A DNA stretch of 64,000 nt from NCBI GenBank assembly GCA_017983635.1, contig JAGOBA010000016.1, positions 1 to 64,000 on the forward strand. Direction: 5' to 3'. The position numbers and the translations under genes were made by a program. Within the stretch, counting starts at the first letter, position 1; each line of letters starts with the position of its first letter. The DNA comes from Alphaproteobacteria bacterium. Lineage in GTDB: Bacteria; Pseudomonadota; Alphaproteobacteria; Micropepsales; Micropepsaceae. Below, piece after piece: positions 51,303 through 58,932 of this stretch. The notes beneath the pieces are model-generated. The model was not told where the DNA came from. It saw nothing but the letters and a program-made list of their open reading frames with translations, and did no database searches.

Positions 51303-51746
51303 TCACTCGGTGAAAGACCAGGACACGATGATCGCGAGCACGACCCAAAACACGATCGCAACCACCCCCGACACGGCGACGCATCCAACGGCGCGTGGAC
51401 CCGGAAGCCAGTCGCCGAACAGCCAACCGTCAGTCGCCATCGTGCAGCTCGTGGCCGGAATCAGGAAGAACGCGACGACGGCCACAAGCCCAACAATCCA
51501 AAAAGCCAAGCGCTTGTCAGTGCGCTCTCCGTCCGCCGGACCAAGCGATCGCTCCCACCGCACAAACGCCTTGAGCCCGAAGGTCAGCAACACCGCAACG
51601 ACACCGCTGACCAGCGCACACGAACCCGTCGTTCCTAGAACCTCATCCAACCCAAGCACGTGCCAACCCGCACCATCCACGCAAGTCGCCATCAAAATCG
51701 CAAACACAAGCAGAAAGAAGCCAACATCCTTAAGCCAATTCGGCAT
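51303..51746 (-). CDS. Four-helix membrane protein, putative immunity
   Basis: 147 residues, about four transmembrane helices (DVGFFLLVFAILMATCV, ALVSGVVAVLLTFGL, FWIVGLVAVVAFFLIPATSC, GVVAIVFWVVLAIIVSW). It follows the toxin-like fragment 51773-52186 by 26 nt. A partial copy of its 5' end lies on the far side of that fragment (52249-52290). Immunity is inferred from this arrangement. Confidence 0.55.
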   Translation of the reverse strand: MPNWLKDVGFFLLVFAILMATCVDGAGWHVLGLDEVLGTTGSCALVSGVVAVLLTFGLKAFVRWERSLGPADGERTDKRLAFWIVGLVAVVAFFLIPATSCTMATDGWLFGDWLPGPRAVGCVAVSGVVAIVFWVVLAIIVSWSFTE

Positions 51747-51772
51747 AACGTCTGGCCCCTCTAGCAGTTGGC

Positions 51773-52186
51773 TCAGCTAAACAGATCTCGATCGTCCGTG
51801 TGAACAAACTCGTTCCATTGGCGACCCCAGTACTGCTCAAAGCCGCGCCACAAATCATCCCACTCTTCCATCGTAAGCTCAAGATCGGTGCCTAGCGCTT
51901 CCTTGAAAAACTCCTTGATGTACTTCTCGCCGTACTTGCGCTCCAGCCGCCCCGCTGCCTGCGCACCGAATTTGGCTTTGTCTACGACCTCCCCCGATTT
52001 CGAAATCACATAAGCGCCAAGTCCTGCACCAACTGCCCTTCGTATGGAAAGCTCTCGACCGGCGGCTACCCGCTCACGCGAGCGAGACGCTCCGCCCCCT
52101 CGTCGAGTGTCCGAAGACCGGTCCCCATCGGGCGCGCCTATCGATCCGGTTCTTTTTCTCCGAGGAACGTGATCCTCGGACTGCAC
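51773..52186 (-). pseudogene. C-terminal fragment of a displaced effector
   Basis: 137 codons without a convincing start; the frame stays open upstream to about 52290 and reads through SFGWRDPTASRARQ. The C-terminal ~85 residues are a compact helical domain (GAGLGAYVISKSGEVVDKAK, KYGEKYIKEFFKEALGTDLE, WGRQWNEFVHTDDRDLF) that could be a toxin tip. No delivery domain. It is followed by a membrane immunity-like gene. Confidence 0.5.
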
Positions 52187-52248
52187 CTGTCGTGCACGGG
52201 AGGCTGTCGGGTCACGCCACCCAAAGCTATCGGTTACAGTTGGCTCCG

Positions 52249-52290
52249 GACGAAGCCGACTTCCTTTAGCTAATTTGGCATTGCGTCCGG
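52249..52290 (-). repeat. Degenerate copy of the 5' end of 51303-51746
   Basis: GCAATGCCAAATTAGCTAAA followed by GGAAGTCGGCTTC parallels the true gene start TTATGCCGAATTGGCTTAAG followed by GATGTTGGCTTC. Internal TAG and TAA block it. It shows that an older copy of the immunity gene once lay upstream of the toxin fragment. Confidence 0.6.
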
Positions 52291-52326
52291 CCCTTCACAC
52301 CTGGTTGCTATGTCGGCGAGGCACCT

Positions 52327-52950
52327 TCACGGCAGACTGCACTTCCAGTATTTGCAGTTCTCACGACCGCCTAGACCGTGCTCAGAGGCGAGCACATAGG
52401 TTGAATTGAGTACTCTTGGACTCGCTGCATTGCGATGATCATAGTTCTCGGCAAAGAGGTTGGCATACCCGATCACGCCCCACTCGTAGCTGTACGAAAA
52501 GACGTCTGACAGAATGGTTTGCCCCGCCGGCACAAAACTATGATCCGCCTTGATCGTATGGACCGTAATGACACTGTCGCGGAAACGGACACGACCGACC
52601 GCCATCAACCGAAACTGCACGTTGTCGCCAACCGTCCATGTCGCACCAGGCTTTGTCCCTTGCTTTGGCGCCGAAAACGTAAGCTCCGCAAGCTTGATGC
52701 AGAAGTGCAGATCAGGCCGATCGCAAGCCTTCGCCTCTGTCGGGCCTGGAATGCGAGCAAACCCGCTCCTGCCCCTCCAAAAATCAAACCAACGCGCACC
52801 AAACAGATCAAACTCCGCCGCATGCTCGCCATTCGCCCCATAGATCGGCGCCTCGTAACGCGCGGTGAAAGCAGGCGGCCCGGGCGCCACCGGTGTTACA
52901 ACGGATGCACCTAACACTGCGGCTACACCGAACACAGGCATGCGAAACAC
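52327..52950 (-). CDS. Secreted protein, putative immunity to HEALH effector
   Basis: 207 residues; the GTG start at 52950 abuts the stop of the upstream effector (an ATG at 52941 is an alternative). Signal peptide VFGVAAVLGASVVTPVA. Mature part is beta-rich (TWTVGDNVQFRLMAVGRVRF, VITVHTIKAD, SYEWGVIGYANLFAENYDHR). A truncated paralogue lies at 54095-54373, on the other side of the same effector. Direct coupling to a metallopeptidase gene supports an immunity role. Confidence 0.65.
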   Translation of the reverse strand: MFRMPVFGVAAVLGASVVTPVAPGPPAFTARYEAPIYGANGEHAAEFDLFGARWFDFWRGRSGFARIPGPTEAKACDRPDLHFCIKLAELTFSAPKQGTKPGATWTVGDNVQFRLMAVGRVRFRDSVITVHTIKADHSFVPAGQTILSDVFSYSYEWGVIGYANLFAENYDHRNAASPRVLNSTYVLASEHGLGGRENCKYWKCSLP

Positions 52951-54180
52951 CTATCCCTTGTAGTAACTCTGCCAGCGCGTTGGCGGATAGTTTTGTGGAA
53001 TCAGACCCAGCCGCTTGGCGATCGCTTTGGCGACATTATCGACATAAGCCTCGTGTTTTGCAAACGTCATGCCCCCAGGCTGATCCTTCGCATAGCCCAC
53101 GCGCGCAGCCTCATTCTTCATCGAAAGCGTTGTGTGGAGCGCTTCATGGATGACGGTGATGATCTTTTCTTCCTCGCTCAATTCGTTGAACCGTTTGGTG
53201 AAGTAGATTCGATCGGTACGAGGATCATAGCTGGCGTACCGGTCGCGGGCCTCGATCGAAAGGTCTTCAAGCTGCGTTCGAACGCCCGAAACCGCACGGT
53301 CGCCACTCGCATCGTAGTATCGGTCTATCGCGCGATAGACTTCCTGCAGAAACGGATGTTGCGCCATCGCGCGATCGCGATCCACAGCCTTCTGTAGTCG
53401 CCAGATCGACCGATCGGCGGACTGCGCAACTTTCTCGGCCTCTTGCATTTCAACGTCAACGGGCCCGGCACCAGGAGTCGCGTAGCGACGGTAGGGCTTC
53501 ACAATGGGCTTCGGTGGGTGCTCAGAGAGTTCGGCAGGAGACGCGCTGAATGCCGCAGCCTCTGCTCCGCGGGTGCGAGGATCAGATTGTGGAATATCTT
53601 TCGGATTGTCATTTCCTGGCACGGCTGAAACGATTTCAGCCAAGCTCTGTTTGACGTCGCCTAGCGGACCGAAGTCATAGCGACCATTCGCCTCGACTTC
53701 GCGAGCACCACCCTGGCTGGCAACCACACTCTCAAATTGACGAACCACATGCGGCTGCGTGTTGGCATCGAAGTTTTCAAGCAGGCTCTTCAACAGCGCC
53801 TGTCTTTCACCGGCTGGAGCGGCAGCGACTGGTTGAACAATCTGCGCGGCAAAATCCTTCGGCAGCGGCTGATGCGCATAAACAGGCACGCCCGCCGCCG
53901 CATGATCTGCACGGTTGAGCTCAAGGATGTCCTTCAACGCCGCGCGCAAACCCTCGTCGTCGCCCGCGTCGCTTGCTGCAAAGAAGGATTGAACCTTCTG
54001 CTCAACACGTGGCGACATCTGAAGATGCTCGCCAGCACCATACGCAAGCGGATCGTCCGGCGCGCGGAAAACGAGACGGCGGTCGACCGCGCGCTTAGGT
54101 GGAGTTGAACACTCTTGGGCTCGCCGCAGCGGTTGAGTCGAAACGCTCCGAAGTGAGATTCGCGTACGCGATGATCCCAT
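52951..54180 (-). CDS. FRAP-domain HExxH metallopeptidase effector
   Basis: 409 residues if started at the ATG at 54180; the start is uncertain because the 5' end overlaps an immunity remnant in another frame. Shared N-terminal domain: RRLVFRAPDDPLAYGAGEHL, AGDDEGLRAALKDILELNRA, GVPVYAHQPLPKDF. The C-terminal domain is a zinc-peptidase candidate: YDPRTDRIYFTKRFNELSEE, VIHEALHTTLS (HExxH), KHEAYVDNVAKAIAKRL (possible third ligand). No signal peptide. Confidence 0.65.
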   Translation of the reverse strand: MGSSRTRISLRSVSTQPLRRAQECSTPPKRAVDRRLVFRAPDDPLAYGAGEHLQMSPRVEQKVQSFFAASDAGDDEGLRAALKDILELNRADHAAAGVPVYAHQPLPKDFAAQIVQPVAAAPAGERQALLKSLLENFDANTQPHVVRQFESVVASQGGAREVEANGRYDFGPLGDVKQSLAEIVSAVPGNDNPKDIPQSDPRTRGAEAAAFSASPAELSEHPPKPIVKPYRRYATPGAGPVDVEMQEAEKVAQSADRSIWRLQKAVDRDRAMAQHPFLQEVYRAIDRYYDASGDRAVSGVRTQLEDLSIEARDRYASYDPRTDRIYFTKRFNELSEEEKIITVIHEALHTTLSMKNEAARVGYAKDQPGGMTFAKHEAYVDNVAKAIAKRLGLIPQNYPPTRWQSYYKG

Positions 54181-54373
54181 GTTCGTAGTTGTATGAGAAA
54201 ACGTCAGACGAGGCACTTCGCAACGACGGATCGAAGCGAAAAGCCGCCTTGATCGTATACACGGTGATCACGCGATCACGGAAACGAACAGGGCTGATGG
54301 CCAGCAGCCGGAATTGCACATATTCGCTAGCCTTCCACGTGGCACCCGGCCTCACGCCTTGCTTCGGCGCCAC
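54095..54373 (-). pseudogene. Truncated copy of immunity gene 52327-52950
   Basis: 93 codons (APKQGVRPGATWKASEYVQF, RFRDRVITVYTIKAAF, ASPRVFNST stop) aligning with the C-terminal two thirds of 52327-52950 (APKQGTKPGATW, RFRDSVITVHTIKAD, ASPRVLNST). The signal peptide is missing and the last ~23 residues are lost at the junction with the effector gene. A scar of cassette exchange. Confidence 0.75.
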
Positions 54374-54383
54374 GGATTGACGC

Positions 54384-54968
54384 CTAGTCGCTCAACGAAA
54401 CGCGACTGAACTTGAAGCCGGTCAGCTTGTGCTTTCTCACCACTTGCACGAATTTCTCCGTACAAAACAGTCGGGTCGGGAGGTGGTCGACTCGGAAAAT
54501 GTCTTCGACCGCTTCAGGGACGTCTTTCAATACCAGAGAGTCGACCCATTTGACCCGAAATGGCGGTACATCGAAGTACTGAACCTTCGACCGTTCAAAA
54601 TCCAAACACTCGAACCAGCCATTGGGCTCGAACAACACAAACTCGGCGATGCGCCCGTCTTGCGTATGCACCAATTTCACTCTGGCACCCTTGACGTTGA
54701 GCTCCGCCTCGATCTTCGACCACGCATTCAGGCTGAAACAACAAGAGCCCGGCGAAAAGCTCGCCAAATCTGGAAACTTCACGGTCTTGAGATTTACGCC
54801 GTCGTCGCAAACCACAACTTCAAACGATGGAGCGATCTTCTGCAAGGCCTTGACTCTGCCCTCCACCAGAGACCGGCCGCCCGGAGGGAAAACAAAATTC
54901 TCGTCGTTCGCAAAGGTCAACCACACGTATCGGAGGTCGACCTTCAGCTCATATATCACGGAGTCCAT
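54384..54968 (-). CDS. Imm11/DUF1629-like immunity protein
   Basis: 194 residues, no signal peptide, so probably cytoplasmic. The C-terminal half (DSLVLKDVPEAVEDIFRVDH, LPTRLFCTEKFVQVVRKHKL, TGFKFSRVSLSD) fits the imm11/DUF1629 pattern, where a conserved helix ends in TGxxF near the C-terminus. That family is known as immunity to polymorphic toxins. Its ATG directly follows the stop of a short toxin-like fragment (54969-55193). Family assignment is by eye. Confidence 0.6.
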   Translation of the reverse strand: MDSVIYELKVDLRYVWLTFANDENFVFPPGGRSLVEGRVKALQKIAPSFEVVVCDDGVNLKTVKFPDLASFSPGSCCFSLNAWSKIEAELNVKGARVKLVHTQDGRIAEFVLFEPNGWFECLDFERSKVQYFDVPPFRVKWVDSLVLKDVPEAVEDIFRVDHLPTRLFCTEKFVQVVRKHKLTGFKFSRVSLSD

Positions 54969-55193
54969 TCAACGCCTGGGTGCTTGTGGCGGGAAATATT
55001 TGCGGGAGTCGGCTCTGCCCCTTAATGCTTCAAGCAGTCCCTTGATATCGCGCAAGGCCGCACGAAGCTCATCCGAATTTCGCGCGCCAAATACGGCCTT
55101 GTCTGATGCAGAAAGCGGCAACCTACCCCGGCCTCCATTACGATCGTCATCCTCGAGTCCGATTCTCTCGCGGGCCAGCGGGCGGGATTGAAA
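54969..55193 (-). pseudogene. Orphan toxin C-terminal fragment coupled to Imm11-like gene
   Basis: 74 codons after an in-frame TAG at 55194, with no good start. The product has a coding look (RIGLEDDDRNGGRGRLPLSA, SDKAVFGARNSDELRAALRD, GRADSRKYFPPQAPRR). Its TGA abuts the ATG of the Imm11-like gene, as toxin tails do with cognate immunity genes. Probably a displaced toxin tip without a delivery domain. 55194-55307 shows nothing further. Confidence 0.5.
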
Positions 55194-55307
55194 CTACCCA
55201 CCCAAGCGCTGCCGCACAGGCCAAACCCTCCAAAAAGCGCAAGAAGTCACGTTCCCGAAAAGGACCAGCAATAGGCAACAGCACAAACGGTGGACATCGT
55301 TGCACGA

Positions 55308-55817
55308 TCAATCAGACGACTGCTCAATCTGAGCGATCGCATTCTCAAGAGCGCCGACGGGAAGAGCGTCCCGCATGAACACGAACCCATTTTCATCTGC
55401 CGGATCCGGTTGGGCCGCCAGCAGCGCTTTCATCTTTGGTAACGCCGGCCGGGCCGATGAACCGAGGTCGCCAAGCAAGTAAGCGGTCTGGACCGTTAGA
55501 AACCAAACATCCAACAACCCTGCAAGCACCATGACCGTCTTGCGATCCCGCAGCACCGCCAGTCCTCGAGCTTTGATGCAGTGCCTGAACGTCGACATCG
55601 GGGCAGCGCTCCGCTCTGGGTTTGGCAAATCCCGAAACGTAGCAAGATATCTACGTAGCGCGGCAGCATCACCCGACATCACGACCGCTGAACATCCAGC
55701 CGTCTCGGGGTCTACACCGACCGTTGGCTTCGCTGGCACTCCCGCGCTCGCAGTTGCCAGCGAAGCGGATGCGACAAAGATCAGGCCGAAAACGAGCACA
55801 CAGAGTAAGTTGCGCAT
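55308..55817 (-). CDS. Secreted helical protein, putative immunity
   Basis: 169 residues from the ATG at 55817. Signal peptide VLVFGLIFVASASLATASA. Helical-repeat-like body (GDAAALRRYLATFRDLPNPE, TAYLLGDLGSSARPALPKMK, VGALENAIAQIEQSSD) suggesting HEAT-type repeats. It starts 27 nt after the effector at 55845-57119. Immunity inferred from order. Confidence 0.6.
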   Translation of the reverse strand: MRNLLCVLVFGLIFVASASLATASAGVPAKPTVGVDPETAGCSAVVMSGDAAALRRYLATFRDLPNPERSAAPMSTFRHCIKARGLAVLRDRKTVMVLAGLLDVWFLTVQTAYLLGDLGSSARPALPKMKALLAAQPDPADENGFVFMRDALPVGALENAIAQIEQSSD

Positions 55818-55844
55818 CACGACAAACCTCACAGGCACATTAGA

Positions 55845-57119
55845 CTACCAATCGGTATAGATAGCCGTGTTCTCGGCATTTGTCATCGACTCGAAACTCC
55901 CGCGACGCAACTCAAACGGCTGAGATGTTGCCATCAACCCGCCAGCGGGCTTTATGGTAGGATCAAAGCCTGGCTGTCCCTTCTTTTTGTTCCTTCGGAA
56001 TCCTGAGGGCAATACGCCAAGACCTTCATAGAAGACCGTGCGTGTCAAAATCTCAACTCGCCCTCCGCCACCGGGGCCGCGTTGAAATCGCACGGAGTCG
56101 TTCGAAGGGCCGAGCCCTTCGGACGGCCTGCTCTTGCCCGGATCTACCCTCCAACCCTCCCAGAAGTGGAACAGAACGCGGGGCGAACCCAGCGACCCGT
56201 CAGGCATGCGCGGCCGAAAGACGATTGTCACTTCCTGAATGACGTATCCTTCGCGCACGCTCGGCTGGTCGAGGTTGAAGTTTCTTTGCGAGTTTATTCC
56301 GCCGCCTTTGTTGTTGCTGCTGAGGGTGTCTATCTTCAACCGACTAGGTCCCTGCCGACCGTTGCGTCTCGGCTCACTGGTGGACAGTCGGTCGGTAGGC
56401 TGCTGTGCATGAAGGATGTCATCCAACGGGGAACGCGCCTTGGCGGCATGGCTCGACTCTACAGAGGCGGCCTCACCGCTACCGCCGAACACCAAGTGCT
56501 TGGCCCAAAGGTCGTCAAAGACACCTGCCGAACTACGCTCCGGTTGATCCAGCACGCCAGATGGTGCATCGAGGCTTTGCTCGAAAAACTCGCGGTCCAA
56601 CCCACCTCGTTCATCCGTTTCCGCGTCGTCAGACTGCTGCGTATGCGCTCGAGCAGCCTGTTGCAGTTGCTTGCGCACTTGTTCAATCAGCAATGGCCGG
56701 ACACTCTCGTCGAACACACCGACAAAGCGGTCCACTGCTCGCTTCACGGGTTCGCCTAGCATCAAGTGGAAGACGGGCAAGACATCCTGTATCAGCTGAG
56801 GTGGCACTGGATTGTGCGCAAAGACCGGAACACCGCCGAGACGGAAGTAAGCAGACGTTGCATCCACCACATCCTTCGCGGCGCGCTTGACATCGTCCTC
56901 AACACCGCGTCTTGCAGCAGCACCAAAAACTTCGAGTGCTTTTCCGATAGCTGGCGACCAAATCGGCTTATCGCCGTCACGTTCCTGCTCGACTACCAAG
57001 TGGTCCCCTGGCGCGCGAATGTCGAGCGGACCTGTGAATCTCTTGCGCTCCGCAAATCGGGTAACGCTTGCGAACGGCGCAGCATCATGTTCAACCTCCG
57101 TTTGAAAGGAACTCAGCAA
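55845..57119 (-). CDS. FRAP-domain effector with unknown C-terminus
   Basis: 425 codons including stop if read from a TTG at 57119. The shared N-terminal domain is present (LDIRAPGDHLVVEQERDGDK, VEDDVKRAAKDVVDATSAYF, GVPVFAHNPVPPQLI). A Gln/Asp-rich linker, then a C-terminal domain without recognised motif (REGYVIQEVTIVFRPRMPDG, VLFHFWEGWRVDPGKSR, FQRGPGGGGRVEILTRTVFY). The well-formed GGAGG-TTGAAC-ATGATG at 57083-57088 is out of frame with it, so a frameshift or an unusual start is likely. First gene after terL. Confidence 0.6.
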   Translation of the reverse strand: MLSSFQTEVEHDAAPFASVTRFAERKRFTGPLDIRAPGDHLVVEQERDGDKPIWSPAIGKALEVFGAAARRGVEDDVKRAAKDVVDATSAYFRLGGVPVFAHNPVPPQLIQDVLPVFHLMLGEPVKRAVDRFVGVFDESVRPLLIEQVRKQLQQAARAHTQQSDDAETDERGGLDREFFEQSLDAPSGVLDQPERSSAGVFDDLWAKHLVFGGSGEAASVESSHAAKARSPLDDILHAQQPTDRLSTSEPRRNGRQGPSRLKIDTLSSNNKGGGINSQRNFNLDQPSVREGYVIQEVTIVFRPRMPDGSLGSPRVLFHFWEGWRVDPGKSRPSEGLGPSNDSVRFQRGPGGGGRVEILTRTVFYEGLGVLPSGFRRNKKKGQPGFDPTIKPAGGLMATSQPFELRRGSFESMTNAENTAIYTDW

Positions 57120-57132
57120 AACACGGCGCGCC

Positions 57133-58599
57133 TCAGCGCAGCGGGTCGTAGCTCTCGCCTTCCCGCGTCCGCGCGTATCGCCCGCTGCCGGGCGCGCCGG
57201 CGAGAGGGTCGTAATCTCCATCCGCCGTCGTCGGCGCAATGAAGCCGTCTTCCGCCCCACTCGCATGGCGCAGCATCATGAGCCCGATCCGTGTCGCCGA
57301 GAGCAGGTCGTCGCGTTGCTTTACGATCAAGCCGTCCTTGCGATGATAGAGGCGAAACTCCTCGAACCACTGGTCCAGCTGCGCGAACACCTTCAAGCGC
57401 CCCGTCTTCATCCGGTCGAGCATCGCCATAATGCCCGCCTCAAGCGCGAAGCCGCCCTCGCCATGCGTCGCGTGCGCGCGCATCATCTTCAACCCCTGCA
57501 GGCGATACTGCGCCGCCAACGCCTCGCCCGATCCTTTGTCGTGCTGCATCCCGTCATGCGGCCACACCCATTTCAGGCTCGCACCCCACGACCGAAGCGC
57601 GGCGGCATGAGCGACTGGCGTCTGCTGGCGCACGCGATGAACGTCCGTCACATAGGCGCAGTCCGTATCGCGATCCCAGGCGAGCTTCACCGCTGCGAAC
57701 GGATGATCCCAGCCGAAATCCATCGCCCCGATCTGCGGCCAATGCGGCGGAATCGCGAACGGCACGGTCTTGATGCCCTCCTCCGCGATCGGAAACACGC
57801 GGCCCGAACCCAAGATCGGCACACCGCGCACGCGCGCGCCGCGCTCGTGCTCCGGAAACGCCGCGATGATCCGCGCGCGCTCTTCGACCGGAATGTGCTC
57901 CGCGTCGTCGATCGTCATATTGACGTCGGCCTTGGTCACACCGTCCGCCGCGCGCAACAACCGCTCGACGACAGCGCTCATGCCTTTCAACGGCGTGAAC
58001 GTCGTGTAGATGATGCCCCGCGTCGCGGTCAGCCGCGCCAACGCTTCCGTATAGACATCGGCCGGCGGCTCCTCATCGCACCAGATCACGTGCTTGGCCG
58101 GCCCCTGCCACGCGGTGCGCCCTTGGTCATAGCGTTTGAAGCTAAGCCGCGACACGCCACCCGACACGTGCCGAACAGTTACGATGTCGACGAGGTCCGC
58201 AACACCGCGGCCGCGCTTCACATCGACGATCGCATCGGCCGGAATGGCCCCCGTGCCCCACGCCGCCAACGGCCCTAGAAGCGCGCGTTGCGGATTGTCG
58301 CGCGTCGTCTCGCCCGTATCGCATGCAGCCCAGGCGTCGATCGCACCCGCAAACCGCCGCCCCGCCCACCAATCCGGATAGCGCCCGGTCAGATGCAGCG
58401 CGAGTTCCATCCCGCCCGCATGCGTCTTGCCCTGCTGATTGCCCGCCCGCAGCAGTCGCTCGCTGCACTTCAAGCCAAAGTCATGGAACGTCTTCTGTTT
58501 CGGGTATGGCCGGTAGGCCTTCAACTTGTTCGCCGTCACCCGGCGCACCACTTCCGCCGTCAGCGCTCGCTCCAACGCGTCGAGCCTCTTGCGTGGCAT
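57133..58599 (-). CDS. Terminase large subunit
   Basis: 488 residues from the ATG at 58599. YRPYPKQKTFHDFG, Walker A LRAGNQQGKTHAGG, Walker B HVIWCDEEPP, coupling motif YTTFTPLKGMS, nuclease QIGAMDFGWDHPFAAVKLAW. It packages DNA into the head. It overlaps terS by 119 nt in another frame. The C-terminus (GESYDPLR) is duplicated as a relic near 51.2 kb. Sequence appears intact, so DNA packaging is possible. Confidence 0.92.
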   Translation of the reverse strand: MPRKRLDALERALTAEVVRRVTANKLKAYRPYPKQKTFHDFGLKCSERLLRAGNQQGKTHAGGMELALHLTGRYPDWWAGRRFAGAIDAWAACDTGETTRDNPQRALLGPLAAWGTGAIPADAIVDVKRGRGVADLVDIVTVRHVSGGVSRLSFKRYDQGRTAWQGPAKHVIWCDEEPPADVYTEALARLTATRGIIYTTFTPLKGMSAVVERLLRAADGVTKADVNMTIDDAEHIPVEERARIIAAFPEHERGARVRGVPILGSGRVFPIAEEGIKTVPFAIPPHWPQIGAMDFGWDHPFAAVKLAWDRDTDCAYVTDVHRVRQQTPVAHAAALRSWGASLKWVWPHDGMQHDKGSGEALAAQYRLQGLKMMRAHATHGEGGFALEAGIMAMLDRMKTGRLKVFAQLDQWFEEFRLYHRKDGLIVKQRDDLLSATRIGLMMLRHASGAEDGFIAPTTADGDYDPLAGAPGSGRYARTREGESYDPLR

Positions 58600-58816
58600 A
58601 GAGCAAAGCGCTGACTTCATCATCCGAAAGCTCATCCAGCTTGGCGGGTTCAACTGGCGCGTCCGGACACACGCTCTTGACCACCCGCGCATAGGCGCTC
58701 AGGTCTTTCTCGCGCAGAGCGGCAATCGCCTTCACGCCCTCAGCGTTGAAATCGGCAACGACCACCGACACGAATTGCTTCTCCAGCGCCGCCCGCATCC
58801 GTGCGACCTCACTCAT
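58481..58816 (-). CDS. Terminase small subunit (putative)
   Basis: 111 residues: MSEVARMRAALEKQFVSVVV, LREKDLSAYARVVKSVCPDA, KLDELSDDEVSALLYATQEA, then an acidic tail. Size, helical DNA-binding style and position directly before terL support TerS. It is the first gene of the phage operon, 100 nt downstream of an SOS box. A hairpin terminator lies between. Confidence 0.65.
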   Translation of the reverse strand: MSEVARMRAALEKQFVSVVVADFNAEGVKAIAALREKDLSAYARVVKSVCPDAPVEPAKLDELSDDEVSALLYATQEARRVGASADGGSGAPGDGEQVEGLPAIPETEDVP

Positions 58817-58834
58817 GCGCCACCTCGCAAACAC

Positions 58835-58865
58835 AAAAAAACCCGGGACCGCTTTCGCGCCCGGG
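58835..58865 (-). terminator. Rho-independent terminator between SOS box and terS
   Basis: Minus strand: CCCGGGCGCGAAAGCGGTCCCGGG (CCCGGG arms at 58842-58847 and 58860-58865) followed by TTTTTTT. It would terminate the OmpA transcript, but also any short transcript from the SOS-controlled promoter before terS, unless antitermination or read-through occurs. Confidence 0.8.
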
Positions 58866-58917
58866 CACAGATCGACCAGTACTGAAACTGAGCGCCGAAT
58901 ATCGCCGAAAGCGCCGA

Positions 58918-58932
58918 GAACGTAAAGCGAAC
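58918..58932. promoter_or_regulatory. LexA (SOS) operator upstream of terS
   Basis: GAACGTAAAGCGAAC, i.e. GTTC-N7-GTTC on the minus strand. About 100 nt before the terS ATG, pointing leftward into the phage operon. LexA cleavage after DNA damage would relieve repression here. No other gene is positioned to use it: the OmpA gene on its right reads toward it. Confidence 0.8.

Noticed and set aside
14000..58816. Contractile tailocin or R-type pyocin
   Set aside because: No sheath, baseplate or tape-measure gene; the parts are portal, capsid, terminase and short-tail proteins, so a headed podovirus-like particle fits instead.
14000..58816. Classical RcGTA-type gene transfer agent
   Set aside because: Those clusters encode an HK97-type capsid and siphovirus tail; the genes here are T7-like. 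DNA transfer by this particle is not excluded.
14000..58816. Ordinary complete temperate prophage
   Set aside because: No integrase, excisionase, repressor or replication gene seen within the block, and host genes interrupt it; a defective or domesticated state is more likely.
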